A DNA stretch of 64,000 bases from Thermoplasmatota archaeon. Its GTDB lineage: Archaea; Thermoplasmatota; Thermoplasmata; Thermoplasmatales; Thermoplasmataceae. The stretch is taken from contig JAMCUL010000012.1 in assembly GCA_023381355.1 (NCBI GenBank), forward strand, positions 21,389 through 85,388, in the 5' to 3' direction. A program made the translations under genes and the position numbers. Below the pieces are notes generated by a model. The model worked only from the letters and a program-made list of their open reading frames with translations. It did no database searches and was not told the DNA's origin. This document shows, one piece after another, positions 16,976-26,639 of this stretch. How positions within the stretch are numbered: position 1 is the stretch's first letter; each line of letters starts with the position of its first letter.

Positions 16976-18820
16976 ATGGCAGTCAAGCCTAAAAAAGATG
17001 AATACAAACAGGTCTCTGTCTCGGAATTCTTCGAGAAAAACCGGCATATTCTCGGTTTTGATTCAGCCCAGAAATCCCTCTTCATGATAGTGAAGGAAGC
17101 AGTTGACAATTCCCTGGATGCCTGCGAGGAGCGGGGAATACTGCCTGAAATTTCAGTGAGGATCGAGAGAAAGCCAAACGACATATTCAGGATCACTGTT
17201 GAGGATAATGGACCTGGAATTGAGAGGACGATAGTTCCCAGGGTATTCGGGCAGCTGCTATATGGATCAAGATTCCACGTGCTCAGGCAGACAAGGGGAC
17301 AGCAGGGCCTGGGAATCACTGCATCGATACTTTACGGCCAGAGCACATCCGGTGAGCCGTGTGAGATAATAACCAAGAGGGCGCAGGATGAGGTTGCCTT
17401 CCATTTCATCCTCGGCATAGATGTCAGGACCAACACAGCAGATCTCAAGGTCGAGGAACCGGTAATATGGGACAGGGAATCCGGAACTTCAATAGCAATC
17501 ACTGCAAAGGGAAGGTATGTAACTGGAAAGCAGTCCATCATGGAATACCTGAAGGAGGTTGCGGTTGTCAATCCAAACGCAAGAATTCATTTTACTGATC
17601 CTGACGGGAAGAGCCTTGTTTTCGAGAGGTCCATAGAAGAGCCAGCAAAGCCGTCAAAGGCAACAAAGCCGCATCCATACGGAATAGAGCTTGGGGAGCT
17701 TTTATCACTTTCACAGATAACAGAGAGCACAACGTTATTGAAGATGCTTTCTTCAGAATTTTCCAGGCTGAGTGATAATTCAGCCTCTGAAATTCTTGCC
17801 AAGGCAGGCATAGATCCTGAAATGAATCCAAGAGACCTGGCAAAGGACGGGGCAAACGCAATAATGGAAGCAATTGCAAATACGAAGCTCATGCCACCAA
17901 CTGCTGAATCACTTTCACCCATCTCGGAGCAGTTCATAAGGCTTGGAATGCTTTCTGTTTATGGGGAGGAAAGGCCCTCATTCTTCGGCAAACCCGTCTC
18001 TGGAAAGGTAAGGATATATAAGGGAAATCCTTTTTCAGTGGAGGTAGGAATGGTTTATGGTGGTGATCTCCCGTCAGAACAGCCTGTAAGGATCGTGAGA
18101 TACGCAAACAAGGTTCCGCTGCTGTTCCAGCCCGGGTCGTGTGCCATCACACAGGCAGTCTCTGACATAGACTGGCGACAGCTAGGCTTTGATCAGAAGC
18201 AGGGAAAAGGCGTCCCGTACGGGCCTGCAATCATCCTCGTTCATGTACACGGGCCAAGGATCCCATACATATCAGAATCCAAGGAGGCTATTGCCCCAAT
18301 TGAGGAAATAATGGACGAGATCAGGAATGTGATAAGGATTGAGGTCAGGCAGCTCAGAAAATTCAACAGCAGGGCTGAAAGGAACAAGAAGATAGGGGAG
18401 AAGTTCAACCTAGTCAGCGTGGTTGTTCCCGAGATAGCTAAGAAGAGTGCTGAAATTCTTTCAATGGAGATTCCTGATTGCAAGATGGTCATAAGCAGGA
18501 TAGCCAACGTTGTCTTTGTCAGGGAAGACATAGCAGGGGAGAATGGAAGGAAGACTTCAAGGACATCTGTGGTGAATTACACAATGGAGAACATATCAAT
18601 GAACCTGAAGATTGTATATCCTTTTGGAGAAAAGGATCTTGAGATAAGGGATCTCCCTCCATCTGAATCATTTACTTACGACCAGGATCTGGATAAAATT
18701 GCAGGCGGATATTCGGGTGCTGAGTTTTACTTTACGGGAATCAATCCTGTATATGTGCAGGGAGCTGAGGAATTGCCAGCAGATTGGGGACTGAAGGGGG
18801 TTGAGACAGTTGAGGAATAG
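16976..18820 (+). CDS. top6B: DNA topoisomerase VI subunit B
   Basis: ATPase subunit of the type IIB topoisomerase that relaxes and decatenates DNA. The GHKL ATPase domain fills about residues 20-240: IVKEAVDNSLDACEE (N-box), VEDNGPGIERT, and the lid/G-rich segment TRGQQGLGITASILYGQ. The H2TH and transducer domains follow, with RKFNSRAERNKKIGEKF-like sequence (LRKFNSRAERNKKIGEKF) near residue 465. At 614 residues it has normal length. It is followed by top6A with a 20-base overlap. Cultivated Thermoplasmatales are reported to lack this enzyme, so its presence is notable. Confidence 0.95.
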   Translation: MAVKPKKDEYKQVSVSEFFEKNRHILGFDSAQKSLFMIVKEAVDNSLDACEERGILPEISVRIERKPNDIFRITVEDNGPGIERTIVPRVFGQLLYGSRFHVLRQTRGQQGLGITASILYGQSTSGEPCEIITKRAQDEVAFHFILGIDVRTNTADLKVEEPVIWDRESGTSIAITAKGRYVTGKQSIMEYLKEVAVVNPNARIHFTDPDGKSLVFERSIEEPAKPSKATKPHPYGIELGELLSLSQITESTTLLKMLSSEFSRLSDNSASEILAKAGIDPEMNPRDLAKDGANAIMEAIANTKLMPPTAESLSPISEQFIRLGMLSVYGEERPSFFGKPVSGKVRIYKGNPFSVEVGMVYGGDLPSEQPVRIVRYANKVPLLFQPGSCAITQAVSDIDWRQLGFDQKQGKGVPYGPAIILVHVHGPRIPYISESKEAIAPIEEIMDEIRNVIRIEVRQLRKFNSRAERNKKIGEKFNLVSVVVPEIAKKSAEILSMEIPDCKMVISRIANVVFVREDIAGENGRKTSRTSVVNYTMENISMNLKIVYPFGEKDLEIRDLPPSESFTYDQDLDKIAGGYSGAEFYFTGINPVYVQGAEELPADWGLKGVETVEE

Positions 18821-19892
18821 TGAGAATACAGAGGATTCTCTTAAGGAATTTGTAAGACTTATATATGAGGCAATAAGAAGCGGAGAGATACCTGAGGTGA
18901 GGCTGAAATCAAGGACAAGGGAGAATATAGTTCTCGACAGTCTTCTTGGCGTATGGAAATATGGTGACCAGGAGGTTGTGAGATCTGCAAGAAAGATGGA
19001 CGGGGCACAGTTCATGGCAAAGTCCCTCTACACGATTCAGTTCATACTTGAGATGTTGAAGGATTCTAAATCATCAACTCTGAGGGAGATGTATTATATA
19101 TCTGAGGGCTGGAAGGATTATAAATTTTCAGCACAGGACGAATCGAATCTCCTGGTTGAGGACATGGAAGTCATCACAGAACTGCTCAGGGAGGATTTTC
19201 ATCTCAGGCCAGAAGAGAATGGGGCAAGCATAATCGGGAACATAACCATTGAGGAAAAGAACAGGAAGAACGAATTCAAGAGGATAAATTGCAGGGATGA
19301 TGTCGGTGATGCAGGTTATACAATACCATATAATGTGGAATCTGAAAAGCTCCGGCTGATTTCACACGATGCCGACATGATAGTTGCACTGGAAACGGGA
19401 GGTATGTTTGACAGGCTTGTTGAGAACAAGTTCGACGAGGATTTCCGGGCAGTTCTCGTACATCTGAAAGGCCAGCCTGCGAGAAGCACGAGAAGGCTCC
19501 TGAAAAGGATGAATGAGGAGATGGGACTCCCGGTCTACATCTTCACGGATGGTGATCCATGGTCTTTCAGGATATACGCCTCGATTGCCTACGGTGCTAT
19601 CAAGACTGCTCACATCTCCCACTGGCTTGCGGTTCCCACTGCGGAATTTGTGGGAATAACTGCAAGTGACATACTGACCTATGACCTTCCAACAGACAAG
19701 CTGAATGACAAGGATGTAGGTGCCCTCAATGCAGAACTCCAGGATCCAAGGTTCAATACGGAATTCTGGAAATCGGAGATAGAAACAATGCTAAAGATAA
19801 ATCAGAAGGCTGAGCAGCAGGCACTTGCTAAATACGGTCTTAACTTTGTAACCGAAACATACCTTCCCGAGAAGTTGAACCTTAAATCATAG
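18801..19892 (+). CDS. top6A: DNA topoisomerase VI subunit A (Spo11-like)
   Basis: DNA-cleaving subunit of topoisomerase VI. The CAP domain holds the catalytic Tyr in TLREMYYISEG (Y99). The Toprim domain has the metal-binding Glu in ALETGGMFDRL and Asp pair in FTDGDPWSFRIY. KTAHISHWLAVP-type sequence follows. At 363 residues it is intact. The start is TTG 18801 with GGGGG just upstream, inside the end of top6B (20-base overlap); no ATG precedes the conserved region. Confidence 0.95.
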   Translation: MRQLRNSENTEDSLKEFVRLIYEAIRSGEIPEVRLKSRTRENIVLDSLLGVWKYGDQEVVRSARKMDGAQFMAKSLYTIQFILEMLKDSKSSTLREMYYISEGWKDYKFSAQDESNLLVEDMEVITELLREDFHLRPEENGASIIGNITIEEKNRKNEFKRINCRDDVGDAGYTIPYNVESEKLRLISHDADMIVALETGGMFDRLVENKFDEDFRAVLVHLKGQPARSTRRLLKRMNEEMGLPVYIFTDGDPWSFRIYASIAYGAIKTAHISHWLAVPTAEFVGITASDILTYDLPTDKLNDKDVGALNAELQDPRFNTEFWKSEIETMLKINQKAEQQALAKYGLNFVTETYLPEKLNLKS

Positions 19893-19901
19893 GTGGTCGT
19901 G

Positions 19902-20708
19902 ATGGATACTACAATGAAACTGAAAATAATCCAGTGGAAGTCAACTGGAGATGTAAGCAGAAACCTTGAATTCATTCTCGACAGGATCGGCAAGACGGGG
20001 AAGGATTCACTTGTAATATTCCCTGAATACTCGATGATATACCCTGATTATAAAGACACACAGTCATTCATCGAAAAGTCTCAGGGAATTGGGGATTTTT
20101 TCATACATTCCATACAGGATTCTGCAAGGAAGAACTCTGTGGAGGTCATGATAAACTTTGCAGAGAAAAGCTATGGAAAACCATTCAACACTTCACTGCA
20201 CATTAACAGCAGCGGAATGATCTCTGCAAGGTATTCAAAGACACACCTGTTCGATTCATACGGTTTCCAGGAGTCTTCCCTGTACCGGAGAGGGATGAAT
20301 ATTCCCGATCCTTTCCAGGTATCCGGACGATTCCTTGCAGGTGTTGAAATATGCTACGACATAAGATTTCCGGAGATAAGCAGGATGTATTCGTTGAAAG
20401 GTGCTTCTATCCTCATTGTCCAGGCAGGTTTTTACAGGGGGGAGATGAAATATGACACATGGATGACCATGCTCCGTGCAAGGGCCATGGAAAACGGGAT
20501 GTTCGTCCTTGCTGCAAACCAGTGTGGACCGGACTTCCTTGGCCATTCAACAGTTATAGATCCATACGGAAGGATTCTGGCAGAGGTGAGCGAGGAACCC
20601 ATGGATCTCGAGGCGTCAGTTGATCTCTCCATTGTGGAAAAGTACAGGGAAGATGTGCCGGTGCTTAATCACAGAAGAAAGGATCTATATGAGGTTGGCG
20701 GCCTCTAG
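19902..20708 (+). CDS. Carbon-nitrogen hydrolase (nitrilase superfamily)
   Basis: The nitrilase-fold triad is visible: Glu in IFPEYSM, Lys in YSKTHLFDSYGF and Cys in GVEICYDIRFPE. These enzymes hydrolyse amide or nitrile C-N bonds. The length (about 268 residues) fits omega-amidase/Nit-type members, but the substrate cannot be told from sequence. The track starts at GTG 19893; ATG 19902 with AGGTGG upstream is preferred. It follows top6A by a few bases, so it may share its transcript, though no functional link is known. Confidence 0.87.
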   Translation: MDTTMKLKIIQWKSTGDVSRNLEFILDRIGKTGKDSLVIFPEYSMIYPDYKDTQSFIEKSQGIGDFFIHSIQDSARKNSVEVMINFAEKSYGKPFNTSLHINSSGMISARYSKTHLFDSYGFQESSLYRRGMNIPDPFQVSGRFLAGVEICYDIRFPEISRMYSLKGASILIVQAGFYRGEMKYDTWMTMLRARAMENGMFVLAANQCGPDFLGHSTVIDPYGRILAEVSEEPMDLEASVDLSIVEKYREDVPVLNHRRKDLYEVGGL

Positions 20709-21442
20709 GCGATCTGATCCAGTATGTTCCGGAGCGCTGCAACATCCATAACGCGGAACTCTGCAACTGTTTCACCACTGCCTACATGTATGGTTATGCA
20801 CTCACTGCACTTCACGAAGGCACTTTCATCAGTCTTCTCGTCTCCTGCAATCAAGCATGGAAGGTCATTCCTGAACTTCCTGATTGCATCACCCTTGTTT
20901 ACGCCAGGAATCTTCAGTTCAAGGACGCTTTTTCCCCTGTAAAGTTCCATGCCTGTCTCATATGCTATTTCTGCAATCCTTGCTGATGGTCCATCACGCC
21001 TATCTGGAGGAACAAGGCCAAGATGGAACAGTATCCCTGACGATTTATCATAAACCCTGAGCCCATCGTATTGTGTTTCAAGATGCATGTCAATGACCTT
21101 CCTCATCCTTTCCCTGTATGAATAGAAATCCCTGACCAGAGGCATCTCCTTTCCGTGAATATAGGCCACAGCACCGTGCATCCCGATAAGGTTTATATCC
21201 AGGCTGATGAATTTTCTCAGTTCGTCAACCTGCCTCCCGGATACAATAAAGAGGTCATATTTAGCTGAAATCTTCATGAGTATGCTTCTTAATCTTTCAT
21301 CTGCATAACAATTTTCAGGATTGATGACTATAGGGACAAGGGTCCCATCATAATCCAGAAAAATCTGTGATCCGGCGATAAGAGTCTCCCTGATCCTCAA
21401 TACTATTTCTTCACTGTTTCCAGAACTTTCTTCATCCACCAT
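20705..21442 (-). CDS. otsB: Trehalose-6-phosphate phosphatase
   Basis: HAD-superfamily phosphatase that dephosphorylates trehalose-6-phosphate. The nucleophile motif FLDYDGTLVPI is at about 28-38, the second motif is FIVSGRQ, and GDEKTDESAFV is the C-terminal acidic motif. The 245-residue length fits OtsB. The start lies within otsA (40-base overlap in another frame). Trehalose is a stress solute in several Thermoplasmatales. Confidence 0.92.
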   Translation of the reverse strand: MVDEESSGNSEEIVLRIRETLIAGSQIFLDYDGTLVPIVINPENCYADERLRSILMKISAKYDLFIVSGRQVDELRKFISLDINLIGMHGAVAYIHGKEMPLVRDFYSYRERMRKVIDMHLETQYDGLRVYDKSSGILFHLGLVPPDRRDGPSARIAEIAYETGMELYRGKSVLELKIPGVNKGDAIRKFRNDLPCLIAGDEKTDESAFVKCSECITIHVGSGETVAEFRVMDVAALRNILDQIA

Positions 21443-22719
21443 GTACCATCGTGCCTTCTGGCAAATTCCTTCATTGTCCTTAGCCTTAATTCTATTTCGT
21501 CTTTCTTCATCTCCATGGCCTGCTTAATCTTCTCTGCAACATCATCACCTGAGTTCGGATTTGTGAGTATTGCACCATTGAGGTATCTTGAAATGCCTGC
21601 GAATTCAGATATGATGAGGATGCCATTCTCTGAACTGCTCACATATTCCTCTGCGACAAGATTGAGACCGTCTATAAGCGGGGTGATCAGGGCAATATCT
21701 GCCCATCTGTAATAATTGCTCAGCTGGGCAGACGTGATCTTCCTGTACATATATATTATGGGTGTCCAGTGAATATTCCCGTACATTCCATTGATTCTTC
21801 CAATATTCATTTCCAGTTCATCCTTGAGATCGTCATAATCACGAACCCCGGATCTGCTTGGTGTAACGAGCATCAGGAACACAAATTTCTCCTTGAGCTC
21901 GGGGAATCTCTTCATAAGCGTCTCAATCGAATTAACCCTCTGGACAAGTCCCTTCGTATAATCAAGACGATCTATTGAGAAGATCACCTTTTCCTGATGG
22001 AATGGCTTCTTCTTCATCCTGTGTGAACTCTCTGAGAAAAACCTGTAATTTATTCCAAGTGGAATCGAGTGTATTTTCCTTTCCAGTTCTTTCTCTTTTC
22101 CAATGACCCGGTAGTAAGAATCCCTGAAGTTCTTTCCATATGTTTCTGTATGGAAAGTTATGGAATCTGCCCTTGAAATACTTTTCACTATGTCATTCCT
22201 CTCCGGGAGTATGGAATAGAACCCACTTGAGACCCACGGAATATGCCAGGTGAAGATCAATCTATTCCTGAAACCCTGATCCCTCAGAAATCCGGGAACA
22301 AGTGAAAGCTGGTAATCATGTATCCAAACAATATCATCAGGCTTTGAGACCCTCATAATATGCTCAGAAAATTTCCTGTTTACCTGCCTGTAGTAGTGAT
22401 AAGCCCTGGAATCGTGGTATATCTTTTCCCTGAAGTAGTGGAAAAGAGGCCATAATGTACTGTTGCTGTAATCGTCATAATACCCTTTTTTTTCCTTCTG
22501 ATCAAGAATTATCCTGTGAATCCTGTATTTTCCATTGTCCTCATTGAGGTACTGTGAATCCAGTGAGCCGTCTCCCCAGCAGATCCAGTCCCCTCCATTT
22601 TTCTCAAGAACATTTTTCAATCCTGTGGCAACTCCACCGACGTTATCCCTCCTTACGAAGCCGTTCCTGCCTCTGTCATAGGAATATGGACCACGGCTGG
22701 TTACCATTATTATGCCCAT
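21403..22719 (-). CDS. otsA: Alpha,alpha-trehalose-phosphate synthase
   Basis: GT20 glycosyltransferase joining a nucleotide-activated glucose to glucose-6-phosphate. Recognisable parts are RRDNVGGVATGL near the N-terminus, VWIHDYQLSLVPGFLR, TWHIPWVSSGFY, FSIDRLDYTKGLVQR and DGLNLVAEEYV. The track starts at 22725; the ATG at 22719 (MGIIMVTSRGP) lies about 25 bases after a TATA box and is preferred. It is followed by otsB, overlapping it by 40 bases, which makes a two-gene trehalose operon. Confidence 0.93.
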   Translation of the reverse strand: MGIIMVTSRGPYSYDRGRNGFVRRDNVGGVATGLKNVLEKNGGDWICWGDGSLDSQYLNEDNGKYRIHRIILDQKEKKGYYDDYSNSTLWPLFHYFREKIYHDSRAYHYYRQVNRKFSEHIMRVSKPDDIVWIHDYQLSLVPGFLRDQGFRNRLIFTWHIPWVSSGFYSILPERNDIVKSISRADSITFHTETYGKNFRDSYYRVIGKEKELERKIHSIPLGINYRFFSESSHRMKKKPFHQEKVIFSIDRLDYTKGLVQRVNSIETLMKRFPELKEKFVFLMLVTPSRSGVRDYDDLKDELEMNIGRINGMYGNIHWTPIIYMYRKITSAQLSNYYRWADIALITPLIDGLNLVAEEYVSSSENGILIISEFAGISRYLNGAILTNPNSGDDVAEKIKQAMEMKKDEIELRLRTMKEFARRHDGTWWMKKVLETVKK

Positions 22720-22740
22720 GAGCATGCATGGGATGGCGGA

Positions 22741-22748
22741 TATATAAC
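22741..22748 (-). promoter_or_regulatory. TATA box for otsA-otsB
   Basis: GTTATATATCC on the minus strand is centred about 25 bases before ATG 22719, consistent with a leaderless message. Confidence 0.5.
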
Positions 22749-23095
22749 AGTTCCATGAATCTGGAATATCTGAGGAAATTATCAGGCACTTATGATATGT
22801 CCAAGCTCATTGAACATTCCAGGCCTGAAGGTTTCCTGTTAGGGAGGCATCATGTCAATCCACGTCTCCTCACGAATTCCACATCACGTTACTCTCCTGC
22901 ATAGTTGCATGCATTCCCCGGTTGATATGTATCATTCATTTTTTCCCGGCGCATTCCACAAAAACCAGTGCATATAAAGGTCCCGGAATATATTGATTGA
23001 TAGCCCACACCTTATTAAAATTCATGAATGCGTAAAAAATCCAATCAAATTCGCAATATATGGCATAATTCACAGGCTCTTAAATGAGAATTCCA
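22749..23095. other. Intergenic region between divergent operons
   Basis: About 350 bases between otsA and the DUF3311 gene. There is no convincing ORF or RNA fold. AT-rich stretches near its right end belong to the promoter of the transporter operon. Confidence 0.4.
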
Positions 23096-23100
23096 TAAAA

Positions 23101-23116
23101 AATATTTAAATATTTA
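23101..23116 (+). promoter_or_regulatory. TATA-like region for the DUF3311-symporter operon
   Basis: AATATTTAAATATTTA is a strongly AT-rich palindromic stretch centred 20-28 bases before the ATGs at 23129 and 23135, fitting an archaeal TATA box. Confidence 0.45.
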
Positions 23117-23128
23117 ATGAAGCTTACA

Positions 23129-23344
23129 ATGTTAATGAATAGCATATTGAAATTCATACTTCTCGTGCTGCCATACGCATTCATGGTGCTTGGTTTCGGG
23201 ATTTATGACAGAGCTACACCATATCTGGGTGGGATGCCGTTCTTTTACTGGTATCAGATCCTGTGGATATTTCTCGCTGCCATTCTAACCTCCACTGTAT
23301 ATTTTATTGAGAGCAGGGAGAGTAAAGGGAAGGTGAGTGCATGA
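23129..23344 (+). CDS. DUF3311-like small membrane protein
   Basis: About 71 residues with two hydrophobic segments and the central motif YLGGMPFFYWYQILW, typical of DUF3311 proteins encoded just before solute:sodium symporters. The track ATG at 23117 falls inside or next to the TATA region, so ATG 23129 (or 23135) is preferred. It overlaps the symporter start by four bases (ATGA). It probably acts as an accessory subunit of the transporter, by genomic association. Confidence 0.8.
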   Translation: MLMNSILKFILLVLPYAFMVLGFGIYDRATPYLGGMPFFYWYQILWIFLAAILTSTVYFIESRESKGKVSA

Positions 23345-24873
23345 CTGTGAACCCTTTCAACGATCTTGACTATGCATTGTTCTTTGCGATCGTGCTTGTC
23401 GCCCTCTTTGTTGGTTTCATAGCATATCTATGGAGAAAGCCAAAGACGATGGAGGATATCCAGGAATGGGGTCTTGGAGGAAGGAGATTCGGAACAGTTG
23501 TGGTTTGGTTCCTTCTGGGCGGAGATCTTTACACAGCCTATACCCTGATTGCAGTCCCCGGCCTGGCATCATCATCAGGAGCGCTTGCAATGTTCGCGAT
23601 TACTTACGGCATCATGATCTATCCTATTGTATACGCAACCATGCCAAGACTATACAATGTATCAAAAAAGAGAGGATATATCACATCATCGGATTATGTG
23701 AAGGACAGGTTTGATTCCAGGCTTCTCGCAATGCTTATCGGACTTACTGGTGTTGCTGCTGAGCTTCCCTATATAGCCCTGCAGATTGTCTCGATCTCGT
23801 ATGTCCTGAGGGCAATGTTCCTTCCTGCGACAGTCACACTGATATTTGCTTTCGCGCTTGTGGCCATATTCACTTTCGTGAGTGGTCTCAGGGGACCAGC
23901 CCTTACTGCAATACTCAAGGATGCAATAATATGGGTAGCAGTAATTGCAATAGTGATTTATATCCCGTACAAGCTCGGCGGATTCCAGCCAATATTTGCA
24001 GATGCCTCGAAGTATTTTGCCGCATCAGGGTCATCATCATCAACACCACTGTTTGAATCCCCAACCCTTGGACTGGGATATACAACACTGGCACTGGGTT
24101 CTGCCCTTGCACTGTTCCTGTATCCTCATGGCGTGACGGGAACACTTGGTTCCAAGGATACGAAAACAATCAAGAGGAATGCATCACTCCTGCCTCTCTA
24201 CAATATCCTGCTCCTCATGGTTGCAGTACTGGGAATAGCAGCAGTTGTTGTCCACAACGGTGTGTTTTCACCCAGTACTTCATCATTTGCCATCCCATAC
24301 CTGATCAGGGATGAATTTCCAACCCTGTTCACATCATTCGCATACGCGGCCATAGTGGTTGGAAGTGTTGTTCCGGCATCGATCATGGCAATTGCTTCAG
24401 CGAACCTCCTTACAAGAAACGTATACCTGGAATACATAAACCCCAATGCATCTTCAAAGACACAGTCATGGCTTTCAAGAATCCTTGTCCTTGTGGTTAT
24501 AGCCGCATCCCTTGCTTTCTCGCTTATCAAGGTTGCAAGCGGGGATATCGTATTTCTCCAGACTCTTGGAGGCGCAATAGTTCTCCAGACACTGCCTGCG
24601 ATATATATTTCTCTCTATACAAGAAAAATGAGCAAATATACTGTGGGGCTTGGGTGGCTGGCTGGTATTAGCGCTGTGATTTACGGGCAGTATATCATAA
24701 ACTTCTCAGGAAAAGCATTCATGACGGGGGCATACGACTTCATTTATGTCGGTATTTTCGGTCTGCTTGTGAACCTTCTGGTGATACTCATAATACACGG
24801 AATCTCACTGGGACTTGGAAAGGTGAAGGATGAAGGATTGATCGACAACCAGGAATTTGTCATTGATCAGTAA
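23341..24873 (+). CDS. Solute:sodium symporter (SSS) family transporter
   Basis: The 510-residue membrane protein has about 13 hydrophobic segments. SSS-family marks are EWGLGGRRFGTVVVWFLLGG near the start, the AELPYIALQIVS segment and LFLYPHGVTGTLGSKD in the middle. The substrate is not evident; close relatives carry organic acids or amino acids. Coupling with a DUF3311 protein is common in this family. A T-run after the stop marks the operon end. Confidence 0.88.
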   Translation: MTVNPFNDLDYALFFAIVLVALFVGFIAYLWRKPKTMEDIQEWGLGGRRFGTVVVWFLLGGDLYTAYTLIAVPGLASSSGALAMFAITYGIMIYPIVYATMPRLYNVSKKRGYITSSDYVKDRFDSRLLAMLIGLTGVAAELPYIALQIVSISYVLRAMFLPATVTLIFAFALVAIFTFVSGLRGPALTAILKDAIIWVAVIAIVIYIPYKLGGFQPIFADASKYFAASGSSSSTPLFESPTLGLGYTTLALGSALALFLYPHGVTGTLGSKDTKTIKRNASLLPLYNILLLMVAVLGIAAVVVHNGVFSPSTSSFAIPYLIRDEFPTLFTSFAYAAIVVGSVVPASIMAIASANLLTRNVYLEYINPNASSKTQSWLSRILVLVVIAASLAFSLIKVASGDIVFLQTLGGAIVLQTLPAIYISLYTRKMSKYTVGLGWLAGISAVIYGQYIINFSGKAFMTGAYDFIYVGIFGLLVNLLVILIIHGISLGLGKVKDEGLIDNQEFVIDQ

Positions 24874-24881
24874 ATATACCA

Positions 24882-24896
24882 AAATTTTTTTTTAAT
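24882..24896 (+). terminator. Oligo-T terminator after the symporter
   Basis: A run of nine T residues begins about 12 bases after the stop codon, the usual archaeal intrinsic termination signal. No stem is needed or seen. Confidence 0.5.
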
Positions 24897-25613
24897 TCAT
24901 GAAACTTTTTTCTCTTTTAATTTTACTGTGCAAGGCGATATTTAGTTCATACGTCCGTGGTAGAGGAACACCGAAATACCTGGACTTCCAGGAGCAACTG
25001 GTTTAACTTCATTCTCCATAAATTTATGCGCATGTTATATTTCGGTTCCGGGCAATTACACATCTCATCAGCACTTAGGTGAATCAGTGAATAAGCATGT
25101 ATAACGTAATGCTTGGATTGCTGGAAATTGAAACGAGATTCACGAATGTCTTTCCTCTCAGTACATCCGTGCAACACATACACTCCTCAAGTTTGGGCAT
25201 TTTCTAGTGAATAAGATGCATCCAAGAATCTTAAAAATTTAAAAACCCTAAGAAAGTCAAACACTCCTATCCATGGATATTTACACTTGGGGGCAATGAT
25301 TATCAATTTTACCACCATTACTAATAAATTTCTCTTCACTCATGGACCAATAATGAAGCAACAAATCAGAAATTAATGATGGTAAGAGTTCTGGAATTCA
25401 GGGAAGAACTAATCCATTGCCTCGTTGTGGCGTAATGAATATTAACGACTGCTATGAAAGGGAGGAAAAATATTGAATAAACAAGTGGTGCCTGGACATT
25501 ATACGCCAAAAAAATGAAGAGTTCAGTGATTAAGGGAAATGCGTCAAATCCATCGCACTTCAATTTACTCTGGCATCCAAACCATGGTCAAAAATTCTAT
25601 TTTTCCCTGAGAA
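24897..25613. other. Intergenic region without a recognised gene
   Basis: About 720 AT-rich bases between the symporter and MtnA ends. Minus-strand ORFs at 24947-25183 and 25366-25563 lack recognisable motifs. The second encodes two hydrophobic stretches and could be a remnant of a membrane protein, but I cannot assign it. No RNA gene is seen. Confidence 0.4.
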
Positions 25614-26639
25614 TCACCTCATGAAGAGATCTGAATCAATCATTTTTTTAAGATGATTCAGATTCTGTGGAGAAAATACCCCGTACTCGGTTATGAAGCC
25701 TGTCACATACCTGGCTGGAGTCACATCAAATGCAGGATTCCTCGCTTTGCTTGTTTCCGGGCCTATCGATTTACCGTTAACGACAAGCACCTCCTCCTGT
25801 TCCCTTTCCTCAATGGGAATCTCATCACCTGATTTAAGGCTAAAATCGAATGTGGTACCAGGCGCAGCGACATAAAATGGAATCTTGTTCTCCTTTGCAA
25901 GGACTGCTTTTTCATAGGTTCCTATCTTGTTGGCAAAGTCGCCATTAGCGCAAATTCTGTCGGCTCCAACAATTGCCATGTTTACTTCTCCTTTCTTCAT
26001 GAAATATCCGGCCGCATTGTCTGCTATAATTGCATGATCTATGCCTTCCTGGCCGAGCTCCCATGCAGTAAGTTTCGCACCCTGGAGTCTGGGCCTTGTT
26101 TCATCCACAAAAACGAATATATTCTTTCCGGCTTCCTTTGCAACTCTCATCGGCGCAAGTGCAGTCCCCCAGTCAACCACAGCAAGTGCCCCCGCATTGC
26201 AGTGTGTGAGTATTTTAGAATCATTCTGTATGAATTCATTTCCATATTCTCCTATCTTCTTACATCTACCACTTACCTCAAGGGAATATCTTTCAGCTGC
26301 ATTCAAATCAAAATTATTCTTCTTCATGTAGTCAATTGCCTTGAAAAGATCAAACGCTGTTGGCCTTGTTGATCCAATTTTTTCAATTGCTTTATCCATG
26401 TCCTCACCATTCTTCTTTGCCATGGCAAGGCCAAAGGCCGCAGTAACTCCAATAGCAGGTGCACCTCTTACCACCATGTGCTTTATGGCATATGCAATGT
26501 CGTCGGAATTCTTTGCATCAAATATTTCGATCTTCTCCGGCAGCTTTCTCTGTTCAATCATTCTCACCATATTATTTTCAAACCAGACTGCCCTGAGTTT
26601 TCTTTCATTTCCATCAACTAACATCTTCATTGGGATCAT
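25614..26639 (-). CDS. mtnA: S-methyl-5-thioribose-1-phosphate isomerase (aIF2B-like family)
   Basis: This enzyme converts methylthioribose-1-phosphate to methylthioribulose-1-phosphate in methionine salvage. Family motifs are MVVRGAPAIGVTAAFG, ILTHCNAGALA, DETRPRLQGAKLTAWEL and IVGADRICANGDFANKIGTY, the last two holding the active-site Asp and substrate contacts. The length of 341 is normal. Related ribose-1,5-bisphosphate isomerases share the fold, but this motif set favours MtnA. It stands alone; upstream AT-rich sequence near 26660 could be its promoter. Confidence 0.9.
   Translation of the reverse strand: MIPMKMLVDGNERKLRAVWFENNMVRMIEQRKLPEKIEIFDAKNSDDIAYAIKHMVVRGAPAIGVTAAFGLAMAKKNGEDMDKAIEKIGSTRPTAFDLFKAIDYMKKNNFDLNAAERYSLEVSGRCKKIGEYGNEFIQNDSKILTHCNAGALAVVDWGTALAPMRVAKEAGKNIFVFVDETRPRLQGAKLTAWELGQEGIDHAIIADNAAGYFMKKGEVNMAIVGADRICANGDFANKIGTYEKAVLAKENKIPFYVAAPGTTFDFSLKSGDEIPIEEREQEEVLVVNGKSIGPETSKARNPAFDVTPARYVTGFITEYGVFSPQNLNHLKKMIDSDLFMR

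Noticed and set aside
25366-25563. 65-codon hydrophobic minus-strand ORF
   Set aside because: Could be a membrane protein remnant, but no family match and no promoter or ribosome site convinced me.
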